Part shown: one piece after another, positions 1 through 8,409 of the stretch | Layout of the letters: every line of letters starts with the position of its first letter | How positions within the stretch are numbered: position 1 is the first letter of the stretch | Source: Pelagomonas calceolata | Lineage: Eukaryota; Sar; Pelagophyceae; Pelagomonadales; Pelagomonadaceae | Direction: 5' to 3' | Assembly: GCA_918797485.1 (NCBI GenBank) | Contig: CAKKNE010000005.1 | Location: 3,224,001-3,288,000, forward strand | Length of the DNA: 64,000 nt | Position numbers and translations under genes: made by a program | The notes under the pieces: generated by a model | Told to the model about the DNA's origin: nothing | Database searches by the model: none | Seen by the model: only the letters and a program-made list of their open reading frames with translations

Positions 1-122
1 CGCCGCCGCGCCTTATTCTGGCGGACGAAATCAGCGGTCGCCTCCTCCGCTTCCTCGTCCCTATCCGAGGCTTTTTTCTTTTTGCGCGCAGTCGACTTCT
101 TGGCGGCTTTCTTACGCGCCAT
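1..122 (-). CDS. Lysine-rich protein, N-terminal fragment (runs off window)
   Basis: The reverse strand opens with ATG at 122 and stays open to the window edge, giving 40 codons. The visible residues are strongly basic (MARKKAAKKSTARKKKKASD) followed by an acidic patch and DFVRQNKARR. Such a tail is typical of nuclear or nucleolar proteins, but no domain is visible and I do not recognise the gene. The start is supported by a palindromic promoter element 172 bp upstream (294-317), at the distance seen before other genes here. Confidence 0.6.
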   Translation of the reverse strand, partial: MARKKAAKKSTARKKKKASDRDEEAEEATADFVRQNKARR

Positions 123-293
123 AGCAGCTCTCCGGTTAGCCGAGTTTCAAAAGCATTTAAAGCTGCCCGTGATCTCCGTGGTGCCGCAGCGCTGCAGCGC
201 TCAGATGGACTTGCTGGGCTGCTGCTCACAGCGGCTCAAGTCTTTGCCACACGCAGTTACACTCGTACCTCTTTTTTTTGCCCAGGCCTCCGA

Positions 294-317
294 GCTAGCG
301 GCATGTAAGACACTAGC
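294..317. promoter_or_regulatory. CTAG nested palindrome (promoter element)
   Basis: Reads GCTAGCG, then GCA, then TGTAAGACACTAGC. It lies 172 bp upstream of the start at 122. It is one of about 14 related copies in the window, nearly all between a gene start and its upstream neighbour. Confidence 0.7.
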
Positions 318-904
318 AGGCAAGCAGGAACGACATGCAGCCGTTTGAGTATCGTTCGGTTCGCTAATGGTCCAAAGAGAGCAATGGGACACTTCTTGGG
401 GGCCGAAAAAATTAATTTTTTTAATTCGCGAAATTGACGACGCCGCCATGGCGGCCGCGCCGGCTGAATCCTGTCGATTCGTGGTCCTGAGGTCTCCCCG
501 AGGTCGCCTAGGATCCAAACTAGACATGGGCAATCGCCTACGCCGCATGCGTGGCCACTTCCATCGGTATATACATATGGCAAATCTCCCAGCCAGACAA
601 ATCACTTGCCCATGATTTGCCAAAGATTTCGATCCAGAGCTCTCTGGCGAGCCCTAAGAACTGGCGCATGCGGTGTAGGCGACCATACGACCTTAGATCT
701 ATCCCGGAGGGCGTCCACGAGCCGATCTACCCGCGAAAAAAGTGTGCAAGTTGGGCCCGATGGCGCCGCGTTCCCGTCAAAAACGTCAATTACCCGAGGG
801 GCCCCAGGAATCGTAATAGCGGTCTCGTTGGACCCCATACTACCCCACCGATAGTCAATTACAAGTATATGAGTTCTACACGGCGAGAAGGGTACTTTGG
901 GCTG

Positions 905-1400
905 CTCACGCTCGGGACGTGAACATCTTGATCTGGACCTCGCGCAAGTCGGTCGATCATGGAACAAATGATCGCGTCATGGTCCATGGTGATGGTACAC
1001 GCGCTGATGGTCGTAGGTTCAAGTGGTTTGCCCATTATGAGCCAGATCGTGGGCCCGCAAGACCGAGGACCCGCGCCGAGCATCTTGGGGTCTCGGAGCA
1101 ATGTAGTACACGCTCAGGCCGGTTATCTGGCCCGTCCCACTACTAAAGCGCCTGAAACGCAAATTTATTTTACAAACCACCGGTCTGGGGCCTTTTTGGT
1201 GCTCCGTCAACGTACCGTCGTCCGCGGAGAACGGGCAAGTCGATCGATTGTGAATAGAACAACGGCGTTATGGTCCACCTGGATGGTGTCGTCGCTGATA
1301 CTCGCGGGTCCAAGTTCTGAGCTTGTCTAGACATAAACGTAGGCTCGCGGATTCGCCGAACCGCAAGGCTCCAATGGAGCACTTAATCGTGCTCGCTGTC
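905..1400. repeat. Diverged tandem duplication, unit about 290 bp
   Basis: Two segments align by eye. 'AAGTCGGTCGATC' followed by 'ATGGTCCATGGTGATGGT' at about 948-996 matches 'AAGTCGATCGATT' followed by 'ATGGTCCACCTGGATGGT' at about 1236-1287, with similar sequence on both sides. The copies are old and have accumulated many differences. Nothing shows that they code. Confidence 0.45.
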
Positions 1401-1627
1401 GTCCAGGCGGCCTAGATGGAATCTACCATCAACAAACGGAAGGAAACGAACATAAAATCGGGAGTTGTCTAGTAGAATTCTTTTCCCGCCCTCCGAGCGC
1501 CGGCTGTCGGCTCCGGTTCCGTCGAACTTGTATGAAAACTGGGCCGGAGTTGATATAATGCACTAATCGGATGGGAGATGGCGGCGTCAATCGCTGGTGT
1601 ATTTTGGCGAGCCGCAAGACCTAGTGA

Positions 1628-1649
1628 GCTAGCGTATCGACATACTAGT
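1628..1649. promoter_or_regulatory. CTAG nested palindrome, isolated copy
   Basis: Reads GCTAGCG, TATCG, ACATACTAGT. Unlike the others it has no nearby start codon: the adjacent kinase gene ends, rather than starts, 250 bp away. It may serve an unrecognised transcript in the 0.1-1.9 kb gap or be a relic. Confidence 0.45.
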
Positions 1650-1900
1650 TGCGGCGATAAATAAATAAATAAATAAATAATTAAGGAAGGAATATCCTAA
1701 AGAAAAGGACATACACCAAGCCTCTAGAGGCCTTCTCCCTGCGCGGCTAGGATACCCAGCCGGCGCCTAAAAAGAGACGTAAAAAAACGGTAGAGCAAAT
1801 TCTCAATCTCCTGGGGCGAATCATCTCCCATCAACAAAGCCAGGCAATCCGCGTTCGTTATGTTGCGCGAAAGACTACGAAAGACTACGAAAGACATTAC

Positions 1901-4246
1901 TCACCGATCGAAGAACACGCAGACGACGGAAACGTCGTCGGTCGAGCCAAGAGCCGCCGCGCGCGACGCGAGCGCCGCCGCGACTTGCGCCGCGGACCGC
2001 TCCGGCCGGAAGAGGCGGTTCGCCCGAACAAAGGCCGCGGCGTCGTCGGACGAGAGCACGTCCCAGAGGCCGTCCGACGCCAGGACGAGGCCGTCCGCGC
2101 CGCCGCAAGCCAAAGTCGCGACGTCCGGCGCCGGCGAGATGCCCGCCGCGCGCCACACCTTACCGCCGAGCGCGCGCGGCACGGCCACGGCCCACTGATC
2201 CGCGAGCACGCGGCCGCCGCGCGCCGCCCCGCCCCGGTTTTCCAGTGCGGCTCGTTCCGACGCGAGCTTCAGCGTGTGGTCGCTCGTCTCGTAGGCCGCC
2301 GCCGGCTTGTCTAAACCGACGACGACGGCGCGCGCGTCGCCGCAGTGCAATAAGGAAATGGTCTGCGCCTCGACGTCGACGCAGCAGCACGCCGCCACGG
2401 CGCCGCCCGGACCATCTAACTCGAGCTCCTCGGCGCAGCGCACCCACGCGGCCTTGAGCGCGGACTCCGGGCTTTTTGTCGAGAAAGAAGCCACGAGACC
2501 GGGCAACCGGTCGGCCGCGTGGCGCGACGCTTCTTGCCCGCCGTGGCCGTCGACGGCGCAGGCGACGGCTCTACCATGAGCCACGGAAAGCTCCGCCGTG
2601 AGTTCCTCGCTCGGCTCCCTCGACGGCCAGTCGCGGCCGTTCAAGGTTTCTGATACATCACCAGCACCAATAGCGACGCAGTCCTCCATGGCGGCGCGGC
2701 TCGAGCCCCTCCTCCTGTACGCTCCTAACCGTATCTGGGCCACCGGCGCCGCCTCGCTCACGACGTCGTCGTCGCCGCTACTTTCTCGTTCCACCACCAC
2801 TTCAATCATGCGCTGCTGGGGCACGCCTTCTAAGGTGGCGAGGGCCGCCTCGAAGGACTTCTTGAGCTCGAGGTCCTCGAAGACCGGTTCTTTGTTGTCA
2901 CCTTTGGGCACGTACTCGACGCTCAATAATAAATCGCCGACGCGCGGCGCGCCCAGCTTGTCCGAGTTGCTGCCCGGTGTCACACTGCTCACGCGGACGC
3001 CGCCGTCCTCCTCGACGATGAGGCCCAACGGGGCCTGCAGCGCGTAGCGTCGTCTGGACGGGATCAAGGACGGGTCGCGCGCGCGCGGCGGCACGGCCGT
3101 CGCGGACTCCATATTCGAGGCCTCGTCCAACAATGCCGCCTGGAGCTTCGACGCCTCGACTTTCGCATCTTTGGCCGTCCGTCGCTTCCGGGGATCTTCG
3201 GCCAATAATCGGGAGACGAGCCGCCAGAGCGCCGCGCCGGATTTCAACGAGCGTAGCGCCGACAGCGGCGCGAGTAACCGCTCAGGTAAAGCGGTCTGCG
3301 CGAGTTTCGTCGAGAGCCAGCGGTCCAAGTCGTGGTCCGCCGCGGCGAACTCGACGTTAAAAGCGTCGACGTCGTTCGCGCTTCTTAATGCCGGGGAGAG
3401 TAACAGCCGCAGCGCCACGAGCCCGCAGCCGTACGCATCAAAAGACCTCCAATGCTCGAGCTCGACGAACTGCTCCGGCGGGCAGTATCTGGGTGAGACC
3501 GGCGACTTTCGGGCTTCGTAGCCTTGTTTTGTGTCGACGTCCATCGCGGACCCGAAGTCGATCAGTACTAGTCTTTTTTGAGACGGCTCCACCAGAATAT
3601 TCGAAGCCTTGACGTCTCTATGTATTACTTTGTTCGCTTCCAACGCTGCACAGGCGTCCAACAGAAACGATAATACCACCGAGGCCACGACGACGTTCGC
3701 CGCCCCTGAGCGAGCTTGCTGCGGGTCCGCCGTGCACTCCTCCTCATTATCAACGAAGCAGACCTCATCCCCATAAGCGCACGCGTCCAGACCTAAAGCT
3801 GCCGCGAGGCCGTCGACGCCACACGACCCGTCGTTCAGGTACGTCTCCGCGTCACGGCCGCCTTTCACCCGGTCGAAGAGCAGGTATTTTGTTGACGGGG
3901 GGTCGAAGAACTGCTTTTCTGGGGTTGGGCCTTCGACGACTCCTCTGTAGGGTGCGAGGCCCGGCGTGCCTCTTAGTTTTTCATTGATGGTCCTCTCCAC
4001 CTCAAAGTAGCGCTTGCTGCGGTCGTCCTTGCGCGCGCGCTTGGCGACGTACTGCTTATTATTTTCATCGATCGCGGCGACGACGACGCCGTAGGAACCT
4101 TCTCCAACCACTCTGCGCTCGTCGATGGCGACCGCGTCGGGGGCGCTCGCGCTGAGGTTCGTTCTTCGCACGGTGGGTGTTTTTTTGGGTGGCTGGAGGG
4201 CGGCTGCGAACGCTGCGACGAGCAGCACTGCTTGTGCGCCGCACAT
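1901..4246 (-). CDS. Single-chain protein kinase - PDZ - PP2C phosphatase
   Basis: 781 residues combining opposing activities. A hydrophobic N-terminus (MCGAQAVLLVAAFAAALQPP) looks like a signal peptide, followed by a basic stretch resembling a stramenopile plastid presequence with L after the cleavage site. The kinase domain (about 42-380) has GEGSYGVV, the lysine in YVAKR, HRDVKASN at about 209 and DFG at about 230, so it should be active. A PDZ-like region (about 405-490) contains GLIVEEDGGVRV and GAPRVGDLLLSV. The PP2C domain (about 515-780) has AMEDC, DGHGG, HCGDARAVV, SDGLWDVLSSDDA and a terminal DDVSVV motif, covering the expected metal-binding aspartates. It diverges from the NmrA-like gene across 374 bp carrying a CTAG palindrome. 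The fusion is read directly; substrate and compartment are unknown. Confidence 0.9.
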   Translation of the reverse strand: MCGAQAVLLVAAFAAALQPPKKTPTVRRTNLSASAPDAVAIDERRVVGEGSYGVVVAAIDENNKQYVAKRARKDDRSKRYFEVERTINEKLRGTPGLAPYRGVVEGPTPEKQFFDPPSTKYLLFDRVKGGRDAETYLNDGSCGVDGLAAALGLDACAYGDEVCFVDNEEECTADPQQARSGAANVVVASVVLSFLLDACAALEANKVIHRDVKASNILVEPSQKRLVLIDFGSAMDVDTKQGYEARKSPVSPRYCPPEQFVELEHWRSFDAYGCGLVALRLLLSPALRSANDVDAFNVEFAAADHDLDRWLSTKLAQTALPERLLAPLSALRSLKSGAALWRLVSRLLAEDPRKRRTAKDAKVEASKLQAALLDEASNMESATAVPPRARDPSLIPSRRRYALQAPLGLIVEEDGGVRVSSVTPGSNSDKLGAPRVGDLLLSVEYVPKGDNKEPVFEDLELKKSFEAALATLEGVPQQRMIEVVVERESSGDDDVVSEAAPVAQIRLGAYRRRGSSRAAMEDCVAIGAGDVSETLNGRDWPSREPSEELTAELSVAHGRAVACAVDGHGGQEASRHAADRLPGLVASFSTKSPESALKAAWVRCAEELELDGPGGAVAACCCVDVEAQTISLLHCGDARAVVVGLDKPAAAYETSDHTLKLASERAALENRGGAARGGRVLADQWAVAVPRALGGKVWRAAGISPAPDVATLACGGADGLVLASDGLWDVLSSDDAAAFVRANRLFRPERSAAQVAAALASRAAALGSTDDVSVVCVFFDR

Positions 4247-4416
4247 GGCTCTCTTTGCTGTGTTGGCTCTCTCTGCAGTGCTCGTAACCTAGGCAGTGAC
4301 TGATGTGCTGGTTGCTGTCTGAGCAATGCGCGAGGTCCTGTGGTGCAAAAATGGGCGCTTTTGGCTGCAATAGAGGCTCCTATCCAGGTGCTCAGAGCCA
4401 AAAGTTAATCTGGTGA

Positions 4417-4440
4417 GCTAGCGACCTGTAAGACACTAGA
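4417..4440. promoter_or_regulatory. CTAG nested palindrome in divergent promoter
   Basis: Reads GCTAGCG, ACC, TGTAAGACACTAGA. It sits 170 bp from the kinase-phosphatase start (4246) and 180 bp from the NmrA-like start (4621). Nothing else is recognised in this 374-bp gap. Confidence 0.7.
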
Positions 4441-4620
4441 AAACCAACACTTTTGCGCCTGTGCTCGCAGCCGTAAGCGCTAAAGGTTTGGTCGGAACGG
4501 TCTATTTCTTTGTTTTCTTCGGAAGATCAGAGCCCGTGCCGCTCCGACGCTCAAAAACCGCGTAACTGCTCTCAATAACTTGACTTTGGGACCACCAGTT
4601 GGTGTCGACTCTGTCGAGAG

Positions 4621-5325
4621 ATGAAGCTCCTAGTTATAGCGGCGACAGGAAATTTGGGCAAGGCGATCGTCAACGCGGCTCTGAGGGACGGCCATGACGT
4701 GTCGGTTCTGGTCCGCGACGGTACGAAAGTCCCGTGGAACGGCGAACAGCTCACGAAGGTGTACGTCTCCGCGAGCGGGAGTCTCGGCGATCAAGTCGCT
4801 ATTGCGTTGGCGGGCGACACCTTCGACGCCGTCGCGCTGGCAGTCGGGGCGCAAGCGGAGGACGCCGTACGCACGACGATCAGCGCCGTCGCCGCGGCCA
4901 AGCCCTCGCCTGTGTTATTAACGACAGGCGGTGCCCCAGCGCTCATATTACGACCGGGTAATTCCTGCGTCGACAAGTGCTTCGGCGGCGCGCAGTGGGC
5001 CAAGGATTTGCGGGACCTGCACCTCGGCGTCACGTTCGCGGCGCTCCAGGCCTCGACGATTCCTACCTGGACCATGGTGTGTCCAGGAACAATGGTTAAA
5101 AAGGCCGAGGGCGCGCACAGCTTCCACCGCACGCAGCCGGACGTCATCGACGAGTCCGTCGTGGGCGCCTCACTCCTCTACGAGGCCGTCGCCCAGGCGT
5201 TCCTCGACGTCGGCGAGGAGCTGTTGCGTTCTGTGTGGACATGCCAACCACGCCAAAAGGTCACCGGTCGACGCCCCGCAGGGTCAAGAAACGCGACAAG
5301 AGCAAGTACAACAAGGCCCGGGTAG
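4621..5325 (+). CDS. NmrA-like NAD(P)-binding Rossmann protein
   Basis: The N-terminus carries a dinucleotide-binding motif, VIAATGNLGKAIVNAAL, followed by HDVSVLVRD, typical of atypical short-chain dehydrogenase/NmrA-like proteins that read NAD(P)H state or act as reductases. The frame gives 234 residues. Family-like sequence holds to about residue 200 (AVAQAFLDVGEELL); the last 30 residues become low-complexity and basic. Frame 3 of the same strand is open from before 5241 to a stop at 5397-5399 and encodes basic sequence ending GGGEMSCYQLCMTTLVGCPCV-stop (last part read in pieces), which looks more protein-like. A small intron or a frameshift near 5210-5290 is therefore likely, and the annotated 3' end is doubtful. 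Substrate unknown. Confidence 0.7.
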   Translation: MKLLVIAATGNLGKAIVNAALRDGHDVSVLVRDGTKVPWNGEQLTKVYVSASGSLGDQVAIALAGDTFDAVALAVGAQAEDAVRTTISAVAAAKPSPVLLTTGGAPALILRPGNSCVDKCFGGAQWAKDLRDLHLGVTFAALQASTIPTWTMVCPGTMVKKAEGAHSFHRTQPDVIDESVVGASLLYEAVAQAFLDVGEELLRSVWTCQPRQKVTGRRPAGSRNATRASTTRPG

Positions 5326-5408
5326 CGTTCAAGGGCGGCGGCGAGATGTCCTGCTACCAGCTCTGCATGACGACGCTCGTCGGCTGCCCCTGCGTCTAAG
5401 TATCCAAC

Positions 5409-6314
5409 TTACCCCTCGCCGAGGACGCGCCCGCCGCCCCAACGGGCAGCGCCCTCGAGAAACGCCGCCAGCGAGTCGACGATCAAGCGATAGGCCGCGC
5501 CGTTGAACGTGTCGTTGTGGCCGCAGTTTGGTAATGAAACGAATTCAGACGAGGGTAATAAATCGCAGATGGCCCGCCCCTGGGCGAAGGGCACGATCTC
5601 GTCGCGCGTGCCGTGGAGGCAGAGCACCGGCACATTTACGGAGGGCGCCAGTTTCGCATTATCAAAAGGATCCTTCACGAGGGCCCGCGGCGCCGGGATG
5701 AAGGGAAACAAAGCTTTCGCCATGGCCGGGATCGACTCGAAGCTGCTCAGGAGGACGCAGCTCCCGACCAACCCGTCGTGGGCCGCTTTCAGAGCTACGG
5801 CGCCGCCGATCGACTGGCCGAAGGCTACCGTGTCGCGCGCCGGCGTTTTTAGGGTTTCCCGGAGGTGCCGCAGCATCCGCTGCGAGGTCCAGTGTATGGT
5901 TGTTTCTGTCGGTTCCCCAGACGTACACAAAGCGTACCCCGGGTACTCGATACCGAGAAAACCAACTCCTAAACGCTGCTGCAACGCTTGGCCGAGAAAG
6001 TCCGCGACATTTCCGAGCTGGTCGGCGTTGCCGTGCCAGAACGCCAGCGTCTTGGCGCCCGGTTTCGTTGGAGGAAAGTAGACGCCCACAATCACGTCGG
6101 GCGCGCCGCGCGGGCGCTGCTCGTTGCGGACGTCGACCTCGATCTTCCGGCCTTTTCGGATCGGTAACGCGGGCCCGATGTCCATGGCGTGGCCCGCAAA
6201 AATAAGTTTGCGCTGGAAGGCGTAGAGCGCGCCGAGGAGCGCCACGCAGCCGGCGCCGGCCAGCGCGGCGACGCCCTTGACGGCGGCTATCAAATTTTCG
6301 GCGAGGGTCGACAT
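5409..6314 (-). CDS. Alpha/beta hydrolase, BEM46/ABHD13-17 type
   Basis: 301 residues from the ATG at 6314. A longer open frame upstream has no good start and low-complexity sequence. A membrane segment near residues 12-32 (GVAALAGAGCVALLGALYAF) anchors the protein. The hydrolase core has FWHGNADQLGN (oxyanion region), the nucleophile elbow GQSIGGAV, an acid in HGTRDEIVP and a histidine in NCGHND, so the Ser-Asp-His triad is complete. This architecture matches membrane-anchored serine hydrolases of the BEM46/ABHD13/ABHD17 group; ABHD17 members remove palmitate from proteins, but substrate here is inferred only. Convergent with the NmrA-like gene and divergent from adenylosuccinate lyase. Confidence 0.88.
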   Translation of the reverse strand: MSTLAENLIAAVKGVAALAGAGCVALLGALYAFQRKLIFAGHAMDIGPALPIRKGRKIEVDVRNEQRPRGAPDVIVGVYFPPTKPGAKTLAFWHGNADQLGNVADFLGQALQQRLGVGFLGIEYPGYALCTSGEPTETTIHWTSQRMLRHLRETLKTPARDTVAFGQSIGGAVALKAAHDGLVGSCVLLSSFESIPAMAKALFPFIPAPRALVKDPFDNAKLAPSVNVPVLCLHGTRDEIVPFAQGRAICDLLPSSEFVSLPNCGHNDTFNGAAYRLIVDSLAAFLEGAARWGGGRVLGEG

Positions 6315-6739
6315 TTTGCTTTGGGATGCTGGTATGCGCGGCGGTCCAACACTCGCGGCGACAGCGTGGGCACGAGCTGTTTCCACCAGGTGGGCTATGC
6401 AAGGAGTTGCAAGTCCGGATCGCTGCGGAGTTCGCAGCGGGCTGAAAGTGGTTGCGACAGGCTTTTCACTCAATCGCTAGCGCACTGGCGGCTATCTATG
6501 CGCGCGCGCGCGGAGAGCTGGCCCCCGCGAGGTATCGTAAGTACTATACATCGATAGGGGGTGATTGCATAAGTACTGATACATCAAAAAGGCGACGTTC
6601 GCGCGTACCACCGCTGCGCACTCATCTGGCAGCGAGGCGCTGTTCTCGACATCGCCTGAGTCGCATTGATCGAAGCTGCAACCCATAAGCTACAAAGCTG
6701 CACAGATTTTAAACACTGCACACGAGAGCAACTGCAGCC
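6315..6739. other. Divergent promoter region, hydrolase / adenylosuccinate lyase
   Basis: 425 bp without a gene and without a CTAG palindrome. It holds a short CG run near 6499-6512 and a pair of related direct repeats, TAAGTACTATACATC (6538-6552) and TAAGTACTGATACATC (6570-6585), 32 bp apart. These could be binding sites for a factor serving one or both genes. Confidence 0.4.
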
Positions 6740-8125
6740 ATGGCCGACGACGACACCGCGGCCCTCTACGCCTTGACGCCGCTCGACGGCCGCTACGCCG
6801 GCCGCGTTTCAAAAATAAGGGACTACTTCAGCGAAGCAGCCCTCATCAAGGCGAGAGTAAGGGTCGAGGTCGAGTACTTAGCCAGTCTGTCGCAAGTAAT
6901 ACCAGCTTTGGGGGATGTCTTCGAGGGAGACAATCTTACAAGGTGGCGCGCCGTCGCCGCGACTTTCGGCCCCGAGGACGCGCAGCGCGTGAAGACGATC
7001 GAAGCTACCACGAACCATGACGTCAAGGCCGTAGAATACTACCTGAAGGAGCAGTGGGACGCCCTCAAGCTCCCTCCCGTAGGAAGGGAGTACATCCACT
7101 TCGGGCTGACGTCCCAGGACGTGAACCACACGGCCCAGCCCTTGCTCTTGGCCGAGTGTGCCCGAGACGTGCTCATCCCGCGCTACACGGATTTGATAAC
7201 AGCGCTGAAGGAGCGCGCCTGGAGGTGGCGCGACGTCGCCATGCTCGCGCGGACGCACGGGCAGAGCGCGTCGCCGACACGGGTCGGAAAAGAATTTGCG
7301 GTATTTGCTTCTCGATTGCAAGCCTGCGTGGACCAATTACAAGCGTGCTCCCATTCGGCGAAGTTCGGCGGCGCGACGGGCGGCTTCAACGCCCATAGTG
7401 TCGCGTTCCCGAGCGTGGACTGGCCGAGTTTCGGCGACGCGTTTGTGAAGTCCGTGTCGCAGGGTCTATTATCCAGACAAAAGCACACGACGCAAATCGA
7501 ACACTACGATGGCTTGGCGGCTTTCTGCCACGCGCTATGTAGAGCGAACACGGTCATGCTGGATCTATGTAGGGACTGCTGGCAGTATGTTAGTTTGGCG
7601 TACTTCACCCAGAAATTGAAGGCCGGCGAGGTCGGGAGCAGCGCCATGCCCCACAAGGTGAACCCCATTGACTTCGAGAACTCCGAGGGGAATGTGGGCG
7701 TTGCAAATGCTGCTCTTTTGCATCTGGCGGCCAAGCTGCCCGTTTCCAGGCTGCAGCGTGATTTATCTGACTCCACTGTTCTCAGAACGTTGGGCGTGCC
7801 GCTGGGCCACTCCTTCCTGGCCATCGGGGCGTGTTTGAGGGGTCTCGGCAAGCTCGAGCTCAACACGACGCGCATCGCCGACGACCTCGAGAGCAACTGG
7901 GCCGTCGTCGCGGAAGGCATCCAGACGGTCTTGCGAAGGGAGGCGTACCCGAACCCCTACGAGGCCCTGAAGCAGCTGACGCGGACGGGGAAGCCCATCG
8001 ACGCGTCGGCGATCGCGGACTTCGTTTCCGGTTTGGACGTGTCCGAGGCCGTCAAGGCCGAGCTGCGCGCGATCACGCCGCACTCCTACGTCGGCGTCTT
8101 CGACGCGTCGGAGTTCGCGCCTTGA
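6740..8125 (+). CDS. ADSL: Adenylosuccinate lyase
   Basis: 461 residues, the usual length for the bacterial-type enzyme (PurB). It cleaves adenylosuccinate to AMP plus fumarate and SAICAR to AICAR plus fumarate in purine synthesis. Near the N-terminus is ALTPLDGRYAGRVSKIRDYF, as in PurB. Downstream are TSQDVNHTAQ, ARTHGQSASPTRVGKEF with the catalytic histidine, and the fumarase/aspartase signature GEVGSSAMPHKVNPIDFENS in the flexible catalytic loop. No presequence is evident, so a cytosolic location is likely. It is head-to-tail with the TMEM184-like gene, with a 20-bp boundary element and a CTAG palindrome between them. Confidence 0.97.
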   Translation: MADDDTAALYALTPLDGRYAGRVSKIRDYFSEAALIKARVRVEVEYLASLSQVIPALGDVFEGDNLTRWRAVAATFGPEDAQRVKTIEATTNHDVKAVEYYLKEQWDALKLPPVGREYIHFGLTSQDVNHTAQPLLLAECARDVLIPRYTDLITALKERAWRWRDVAMLARTHGQSASPTRVGKEFAVFASRLQACVDQLQACSHSAKFGGATGGFNAHSVAFPSVDWPSFGDAFVKSVSQGLLSRQKHTTQIEHYDGLAAFCHALCRANTVMLDLCRDCWQYVSLAYFTQKLKAGEVGSSAMPHKVNPIDFENSEGNVGVANAALLHLAAKLPVSRLQRDLSDSTVLRTLGVPLGHSFLAIGACLRGLGKLELNTTRIADDLESNWAVVAEGIQTVLRREAYPNPYEALKQLTRTGKPIDASAIADFVSGLDVSEAVKAELRAITPHSYVGVFDASEFAP

Positions 8126-8259
8126 GATTTCGGCGCCGGGGGGTAAGCACTAGTCCTTAATCTCGATACACATCAGCAAATGCCGTTTTCTAGTGGGAGG
8201 CGTTGGTGCAGTGCATATTTTCTGTTACAAAGGCTCAAATTGATCAATTCTCCGACATA

Positions 8260-8281
8260 CTATTGTTACGGTGCTAGGACT
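8260..8281 (+). repeat. 20-bp gene-boundary element, copy 1
   Basis: CTATTGTTACGGTGCTAGGA then CT, 135 bp after the adenylosuccinate lyase stop and in its sense orientation, just before the CTAG palindrome of the next gene. Identical cores recur at 38613-38634 and, inverted, at 59803-59823. All three lie between head-to-tail genes, which suggests a 3'-end or insulating signal. Confidence 0.65.
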
Positions 8282-8297
8282 CCGACGAAACAGTGCT

Positions 8298-8319
8298 CTA
8301 GAGTGTGTCGACACGCTAG
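8298..8319. promoter_or_regulatory. CTAG palindrome upstream of TMEM184-like gene
   Basis: Reads CTAGAGTGTGTCGACACGCT then AG. On the reverse strand it follows the GCTAGCG...ACACTCTAG pattern. It is 90 bp before the start at 8410 and 16 bp after the boundary element. Confidence 0.6.
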
Positions 8320-8409
8320 CTTTGCGTCTCCCAAGCAAAGAGGGCGCGGCGTAGGCAGCCCCAGCACGCCGCCGCCGCAACCCAACAACAACGAAGGCAG
8401 CCCAAAAAA

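Larger units (their letters stand above)
123..1900. other. Gene-poor 1.8-kb stretch with degraded repeats
   Basis: No convincing gene is seen. The short open frames overlap one another on both strands and look like chance. Visible structure: a CTAG palindrome at 294-317; an inverted repeat with arms near 534-552 and 663-681; a diverged tandem duplication in which about 905-1120 resembles about 1195-1400, offset near 290 bp; a second CTAG palindrome at 1628-1649; a TAAA-type simple repeat near 1657-1681; and three copies of a CGAAAGACTA-type unit near 1866-1895. Base composition is less GC-rich than in neighbouring genes. Confidence 0.6.

Noticed and set aside
201-1617. Several 60-140-codon frames on both strands
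   Set aside because: Mutually overlapping, no domain, no codon pattern; the region reads as non-coding repeats.
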